A DNA stretch of 49,290 nt, taken from Vibrio sp. PID17_43. GTDB lineage: Bacteria > Pseudomonadota > Gammaproteobacteria > Enterobacterales > Vibrionaceae. The stretch is taken from NCBI RefSeq assembly GCF_002608565.1, contig NZ_LIXM01000029.1:1-49290 (forward strand). Direction: 5' to 3'. How positions within the stretch are numbered: position 1 is the stretch's first letter; every line of letters begins with the position of its first letter. Below are positions 45,861 through 49,290 of the stretch, piece after piece. Under the pieces are notes generated by a model that saw only the letters and a list, made by a program, of their open reading frames with translations, ran no database searches and had not been told where the DNA came from. Made by a program: the position numbers and the translations under genes.

Positions 45861-46445
45861 ATGGAAGACAAAAGCTCATCTATCGCCGTTCATAAGCTGG
45901 ACGGCGACTTGCTTCTACGTACTGCCGAAATCGGTGATGCCGATATGATTGCAGCTTATTTCCAAGTGAACAGAAAATACCTTGAACCGTTTGAGCCTAA
46001 ACGCGAAGAAGCGTTCTTTTCGGTCAATAGTTGGTTGCAAAAGTTGATAAAACTTAATGAGCTTCATCGCTTAGGACTTGGTTACTATTGCTTACTCGTT
46101 GAGGCGAAATCTGGAAAAATGCTGGGTACGCTCTCTTTCAGTAACCTGACACGATTCCCACTTTATGCCTGTAATGTTGGCTATTCTCTTGCTGAAGATG
46201 CACAAGGTCATGGTTATATGCGCCGTGCACTTAAAATGGCTTGTGATTATATGTTTGAGGTGCAAAAGCTGCATCGTATTCAGGCAGGATATATGCCGCA
46301 CAACAAACGTAGTGAAGCGGTCTTACAGCATGCTGGATTTGTGAAAGAGGGCTATGCAAAGGACTATCTCTTGATTAACGGTGAGTGGCAAGATCATGTA
46401 CTGACATCGTTGACCAATCCTAATTGGAAAGAGGAGGCTCGATAA
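45861..46445 (+). CDS. rimJ: GNAT acetyltransferase, RimJ type
   Basis: A 194-residue GNAT enzyme like RimJ, which acetylates the N-terminal alanine of ribosomal protein S5. ATG 45861 is used and matches the E. coli length. Family motifs: YFQVNRKYLEPFEPKR near the N-terminus and the acetyl-CoA-binding NVGYSLAEDAQGHGYMRRAL followed by IQAGYMPHNKRSEAVLQHAGF. The substrate could differ (other ribosomal or N-terminal targets). The next gene starts immediately after its stop, so they form an operon. Confidence 0.85.
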   Translation: MEDKSSSIAVHKLDGDLLLRTAEIGDADMIAAYFQVNRKYLEPFEPKREEAFFSVNSWLQKLIKLNELHRLGLGYYCLLVEAKSGKMLGTLSFSNLTRFPLYACNVGYSLAEDAQGHGYMRRALKMACDYMFEVQKLHRIQAGYMPHNKRSEAVLQHAGFVKEGYAKDYLLINGEWQDHVLTSLTNPNWKEEAR

Positions 46446-47033
46446 ATGGAAAGGCTTGAAAAGCAATTAGCGCTGATAATTGAACTCGACCAACTGAAAA
46501 ATGTGTTGCGTAGAACCCGTGTAAAAAGCGCAAACGGGCGGTTAGAAAATAGCGCTGAACACAGTTGGCATGTTGCGCTGATGGCAGTATTAATGCAAGA
46601 ACACGCCAATGCACCAGTTGACATTGCTCGAGTAATGAAAATGCTGCTTATTCATGACGTGGTAGAGATCGACGCGGGCGACACCTTTGTTTATGATACT
46701 GCTGCATCACAAGAGCAAGAAGAGAAAGAGCGCCAAGCGGCTCAACGTTTATTTGGTATGCTACCAAGCGAGCAAGGTGATGAGCTACTTGCGTTGTGGA
46801 ATGAATTTGAAGCAGCTCAAACAGATGACGCCAAGTATGCCAAAGCACTGGATCGTCTGATCCCAATGTTGCTTAACTACCACAATGATGGTCAAAGTTG
46901 GATTGAGAATGGGGTAACGCGCGAGCAAGCGTTGACGATTAACAAAAGAATTGAACTTGGTTCTGTCACCTTGTGGGACAAAGCCAAACAGCTGATTGAA
47001 GGAGCCACCGAAAAAGGTTGGCTGAAGTCGTAA
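46446..47033 (+). CDS. HD-domain hydrolase (HDDC2 / 5'-deoxynucleotidase-like)
   Basis: 195 residues with an intact HD metal site: NSAEHSWHVA, LLIHDVVEIDAGD and the downstream KALDRL aspartate. Length and motif spacing fit the HDDC2/YfbR-like group that dephosphorylates deoxynucleoside monophosphates; it is closer in pattern to HDDC2 than to E. coli YfbR. The ATG directly follows the rimJ stop, with GGAGG inside the rimJ end. The substrate is inferred from family only. Confidence 0.85.
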   Translation: MERLEKQLALIIELDQLKNVLRRTRVKSANGRLENSAEHSWHVALMAVLMQEHANAPVDIARVMKMLLIHDVVEIDAGDTFVYDTAASQEQEEKERQAAQRLFGMLPSEQGDELLALWNEFEAAQTDDAKYAKALDRLIPMLLNYHNDGQSWIENGVTREQALTINKRIELGSVTLWDKAKQLIEGATEKGWLKS

Positions 47034-47046
47034 AAAAGGAGACTGA

Positions 47047-47520
47047 ATGTCTTATTTGCCTTTGGACGAATACCAAAGAAAATGGATTTTTACTCACCAG
47101 TCGATGCCGGTGCCAGAAGAAGATCTCGCTTTTATTAAGCCGATGAGCTTGGCGCGTGCCGCTCAGTTCTGGAAAGAGAATATTAGTGCACAAAGTCCAG
47201 ATATGGATCGTTTGAGCTCTTCAGACTGGCCAATGAAAGAATCGAATTGGCCAGAGGAAGTAGATTGGATGGCCGCTTGGGAAGCAGACGAGCCTGGTCT
47301 ACCAGAAGAAGTTGATGCGTTTATTGATTGGCAAGACGATGTGACCGTGTACTTTTGCTATGAGAAGTACAATGTGATCGAGACCAAGTGGTCAATCTTT
47401 AAAAAGCACTGGAAGAACTTCTTGTTTTACGATGACGGCCCGATGCTACTTGGTCGTCGCCGTTCACAAGCGCTCTGGTTTGACTCAAAAGGTCACGTTA
47501 AGCTAGGTGAACGAAATTAA
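47047..47520 (+). CDS. DUF2947 protein
   Basis: 157 residues, acidic and Trp-rich (about ten Trp), with no signal or membrane segment. I recognise the DUF2947 pattern of Vibrio and relatives from features such as YQRKWIFTHQSMPVPEEDLA and FLFYDDGPMLLGRRRSQALWF. AGGAGA precedes the ATG and it lies 13 bp after the HD-hydrolase gene, so it is the third member of the rimJ cluster. Function unknown. Confidence 0.8.
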   Translation: MSYLPLDEYQRKWIFTHQSMPVPEEDLAFIKPMSLARAAQFWKENISAQSPDMDRLSSSDWPMKESNWPEEVDWMAAWEADEPGLPEEVDAFIDWQDDVTVYFCYEKYNVIETKWSIFKKHWKNFLFYDDGPMLLGRRRSQALWFDSKGHVKLGERN

Positions 47521-47538
47521 CTAAACTCTCGTATCTCT

Positions 47539-47565
47539 AAAAGCCACTGCAAAGTGGCTTTTGTA
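47539..47565. terminator. Bidirectional terminator between the DUF2947 gene and intIA
   Basis: A perfect 10-bp stem AAAAGCCACT (47539-47548) / AGTGGCTTTT (47553-47562) with a GCAA loop. It sits 4-7 bp from the intIA stop and ends both convergent units. It marks the left edge of the integron. Confidence 0.9.
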
Positions 47566-47568
47566 TTT

Positions 47569-48531
47569 CTACAAGCTGGAAAGAGGGCTCAGTACGCCTC
47601 CGGCACCACGTTCAATAACATGAGTATAAATTTGAGTGGTTTTCACATCGCTATGACCAAGCTGTTCCTGGACCGTTCGGATGTCTGCTCCGGACTCCAA
47701 TAAGTGCGTAGCAAAGCTATGCCTAAGCGTATGGCAGGTGACGATTTTATCTTTTCTAGCTTCCTTGGCTGTACGTTTTACAGCACGCTGAATGGCTGTT
47801 TCGTTAATATGATGACGTCTTAGCTCTCCTGTTTCTTGATCAATACTTAGCTTGGTAGAGGGAAATAGAAAGTGCCAATTGAAATCCAACTCTGCGCCTG
47901 GGTATTTTCTTCGCAATCCTTCGGATATATACACACCAGAATAACCCGCGGCATGGCGATCTTTTAAATAGTAATCTCGAGCTAAGTTCATTTGAGCTTT
48001 GAGAGGTTCATGTAGCTCTTTGGCTAATGTTACCGTACGATTTTTACCGCCTTTACCTTGCCAAACTCGAATCGCACCGTAATCATAATCGATGTCCTGG
48101 ATCCTGAGTCGTAAACATTCCATTATCCGTAGGCCGGAACCGTATAACAGCTGAATTTGAAGCTTATATCTTGGGTCAATGTGCTGCACAAAACGTCGAA
48201 TTTCTTCTCTCGTTAAAACAACCGGCAGCTTCTTTTCTGTCAAGGATTTTTGGAATCGCATATCAAGTGATAGCGGCATTTGAAAGTACTCTCGGTATAA
48301 AAATGAAATCGCGTTAAGCGCGAGTGCTTGTGTTTTTACTGCTACTTTTTGATCAACCGCTAAATGGCTAAGAAAGCGCTCAACGTCGCCTTCAGACAAC
48401 GTTGATGGGTGCGCAAGCTGGTGGAAGATAATGAAACGTTTTATCCAAAACAGGTAACTTTTGATGGTTTTATTGGCGTAGTGACGAGTGATCATGTGTT
48501 CTTTGACACTAAGCAAAAATTGACTTTTCAT
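47569..48531 (-). CDS. intIA: Superintegron integrase IntIA
   Basis: A tyrosine recombinase that inserts and excises gene cassettes between attI and attC. ATG 48531 (MKSQFLLSVKEH) gives 320 residues, the length of V. cholerae IntIA. The catalytic set is complete: R135 (GSGLRIMECLRL), H267 and R270 (CHTLRHSFATHL), H293 (LGHSDVKTTQ) and Y302 (IYTHV). The extra integron-specific helix patch lies around 205-225 (KYPGAELDFNWHFLFPS). No frameshift or stop is seen, so it should be active. A longer reading to 48627 is unlikely. Reverse strand, pointing away from attI and the cassettes, as in all integrons. Confidence 0.96.
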   Translation of the reverse strand: MKSQFLLSVKEHMITRHYANKTIKSYLFWIKRFIIFHQLAHPSTLSEGDVERFLSHLAVDQKVAVKTQALALNAISFLYREYFQMPLSLDMRFQKSLTEKKLPVVLTREEIRRFVQHIDPRYKLQIQLLYGSGLRIMECLRLRIQDIDYDYGAIRVWQGKGGKNRTVTLAKELHEPLKAQMNLARDYYLKDRHAAGYSGVYISEGLRRKYPGAELDFNWHFLFPSTKLSIDQETGELRRHHINETAIQRAVKRTAKEARKDKIVTCHTLRHSFATHLLESGADIRTVQEQLGHSDVKTTQIYTHVIERGAGGVLSPLSSL

Positions 48532-48542
48532 GAACATTTTAC

Positions 48543-48558
48543 CTGGATGTTTGTACAG
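48543..48558 (-). promoter_or_regulatory. LexA-like SOS box before intIA
   Basis: CTGTACAAACATCCAG on the reverse strand fits CTGT-N8-ACAG with one mismatch in the second half. It starts 12 bp before the intIA ATG and just after a TATAAG -10-like hexamer. Integron integrases, including V. cholerae intIA, are known to be SOS-controlled by LexA. Confidence 0.65.
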
Positions 48559-48628
48559 TCTTATAAACATAACCCTATTATGAAAATTAGACGTTATTGC
48601 GCCGTCTAATTGCGTGTTTGAGCACACA

Positions 48629-48755
48629 TATTCATACTGCTTTTCTGTTTATTTCATTAAGATAAGTGCTAGTATTCATACTTTCTTTTGTCATGAAAGA
48701 AGGCGGTAGTGTGCCTAAAAGGCGGCAATTGGCCGTATAGAAAGCGTTATGCCAC
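48629..48755 (+). other. attI site of the superintegron
   Basis: Region between intIA and the first cassette. The crossover point is inferred at G48746/T48747 inside AAAGCGTTATGCC (core GTTATGC, 48746-48752). Two direct repeats AAGGCGG (48700-48706, 48719-48725) lie 22 and 41 bp before it and could be accessory IntI sites. A further 10-bp direct repeat TATTCATACT occurs at 48629-48638 and 48673-48682. The cassette promoter Pc is expected here but I cannot pick it with confidence. Confidence 0.75.
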
Positions 48756-48767
48756 AAGGAGAAATTC

Positions 48768-49172
48768 ATGATTGTAGTAGCAAGGTTTTCTTTTCCTCAT
48801 GAAGCTCATATAGCGAGAGCTAACCTTGAAAGTGCTGGCATCGAAAGCTTCATTGCAGATGAGCATACGGTGAATACACAATGGTTATATTCAAATGCTA
48901 TTGGAGGTGTGCGCTTGATGGTTTCAGAAAAAGACTTTGAAGAAGCTACTGAAATCCTGACTAGTGATTTTTCTGAAAGTCTTGAAAAGCACTCTGAAGC
49001 TATGGGAGAGCAACAAGATATTTGTCCCCATTGTGGCAGTAGTGAGATAACTGCTCACACACAGGGCAAGCGTCCCGCATTTCTAGTTTTCATATTGTTA
49101 GGTTTCCCACTATTTTTCTACAAACAAGGCTATAAATGTAAACAATGTGGCGAGTTCAGTGAAAAGCTTTGA
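48768..49172 (+). CDS. Cassette protein: DUF2007 domain with a split zinc ribbon and hydrophobic insert
   Basis: 134 residues encoded by the first cassette, with AAGGAG well placed before the ATG. Residues 1-65 match the DUF2007 pattern (putative signal-transducing domain): IVVARFSFPHEAHIARANLE, then SAGIESFIADE and GGVRLMVSEKDFEEA. The C-terminal part has two CxxC pairs, C86/C89 (CPHCG) and C124/C127 (CKQCG), split by a hydrophobic stretch (RPAFLVFILLGFPLFFY, about 102-118), so it may bind zinc and sit at the membrane. Being closest to attI, it should be the most expressed cassette gene. Function unknown. Confidence 0.85.
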   Translation: MIVVARFSFPHEAHIARANLESAGIESFIADEHTVNTQWLYSNAIGGVRLMVSEKDFEEATEILTSDFSESLEKHSEAMGEQQDICPHCGSSEITAHTQGKRPAFLVFILLGFPLFFYKQGYKCKQCGEFSEKL

Positions 49173-49175
49173 GTC

Positions 49176-49190
49176 GTGGCATAACAAACG
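49176..49190 (+). repeat. Truncated attC (VCR-like) start
   Basis: GTGGCATAACAAACG begins four bases after the cassette ORF stop. GCATAACAAACG is the left end typical of Vibrio attC repeats. The rest of the expected 100-odd bp is not present. Confidence 0.75.
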
Positions 49191-49290
49191 ACTATGGCGT
49201 CAATAGCTAATTTTTCGCTATGTTCTCATCCCACATGACGCCATCTCTTAACATAGAATTTAGTATCACAACCATCTTGCGAACGCAGGC
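49191..49290. mobile_element. End of an IS110/IS1111-family insertion sequence inside attC
   Basis: The sequence after the attC start encodes the tail of a reverse-strand transposase only about 16 bp in. A 9-bp inverted repeat ATGGCGTCA (49194-49202) / TGACGCCAT (49236-49244) spans the element end and the last transposase codons. The element continues beyond the window, so its size, other end and exact junction are unknown. Confidence 0.7.
49207..49290 (-). CDS. IS110/IS1111-family transposase, C-terminal end (partial)
   Basis: The reverse strand reads 27 codons and a TAG stop: ACVRKMVVILNSMLRDGVMW followed by DENIAKN. The pattern A-C-x-R-K-x-x-x-I-L-N-x-M is the hallmark end of IS110-family transposases (Transposase_20). 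The catalytic DEDD and serine regions lie outside the window. It is the only transposase seen. The family is firm by motif; the IS1111 subgroup is inferred from the attC location. Confidence 0.75.
   Translation of the reverse strand, partial: ACVRKMVVILNSMLRDGVMWDENIAKN

Larger units (their letters stand above)
48747..49190 (+). mobile_element. First superintegron gene cassette, attC disrupted
   Basis: Starts at the attI crossover (TTATGCCAC...). The cassette's far end has GTGGCATAAC (49176-49185), the exact complement of GTTATGCCAC at 48746-48755, as expected for the R'/R'' pair of one circular cassette. After ACAAACG (to 49190) the attC sequence is lost to an insertion sequence. Confidence 0.8.

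Noticed and set aside
48532..48627. N-terminal extension of IntIA to 48627
   Set aside because: The extension is not part of known IntIA proteins, covers the LexA-like box and promoter, and the 320-residue form matches family length.
9..49290. CRISPR array, tRNA or rRNA genes
   Set aside because: No regularly spaced direct repeats, no tRNA TPsiC/acceptor pattern and no rRNA stretch were seen on either strand.

Overview
The window is chromosomal DNA of a gammaproteobacterium, almost certainly a Vibrio and most likely of the Harveyi clade (V. parahaemolyticus / V. alginolyticus type). Three things point there: a 320-residue IntIA-type superintegron integrase with its attI site at the right edge, a MarR regulator divergent from a BCCT carrier in the cosR-bccT3 arrangement known from V. 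parahaemolyticus, and gammaproteobacterial gene orders (gyrA-ubiG-nrdA-nrdB-yfaE; ldtD-mepK-gloC; pabB-nudL-sdaA; ycjX-ycjF-tyrR). The species is an inference from memory of gene orders; no search was run.

Left part (1-12.6 kb): a DUF3943 envelope protein, a CinA-like protein whose NMN-deamidase motif looks degenerate, the class Ia ribonucleotide reductase operon nrdA-nrdB-yfaE with a readable promoter (two NrdR boxes spaced 32 bp centre to centre, one DnaA box, a sigma70-like promoter), ubiG, gyrA, a 0.96-kb non-coding stretch with a foldable region, a small conserved-looking ORF, and ribA.

Middle (12.6-25.9 kb): the cell-wall/detoxification cluster ldtD-mepK-gloC, a DUF2982 membrane protein, a Lys/Ala-rich winged-helix protein, then a solute-uptake module consisting of a TakP-like TRAP transporter (P, Q, M) followed by a Cache-domain histidine kinase and a NarL-type response regulator. 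The cosR/bccT3 osmolyte pair follows. Next comes the first of two decayed methyl-accepting chemotaxis protein (MCP) remnants.

Right-middle (25.9-41.7 kb): a DUF294 (cNMP/CBS/nucleotidyltransferase) protein overlapping a DEDDh exonuclease gene, an outer-membrane barrel, aspC, a small hypothetical protein, asnS, a second MCP remnant, queD, the serine-catabolism pair sdaC-sdaA, nudL, pabB and a class I fumarase.

Right end (41.7-49.3 kb): ycjX-ycjF-tyrR, a rimJ-HD hydrolase-DUF2947 cluster, and the start of a superintegron. The integron part has intIA (reverse strand, with a LexA-like box), attI, and a first cassette encoding a DUF2007 protein with a split zinc ribbon. The cassette's attC site begins at 49176 but is cut after about 15 bp by the 3' end of an IS110/IS1111-family transposase running off the window. 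This is the most interesting feature: a mobile element sitting inside a cassette recombination site.

No tRNA, rRNA, CRISPR array or recognisable riboswitch was seen.
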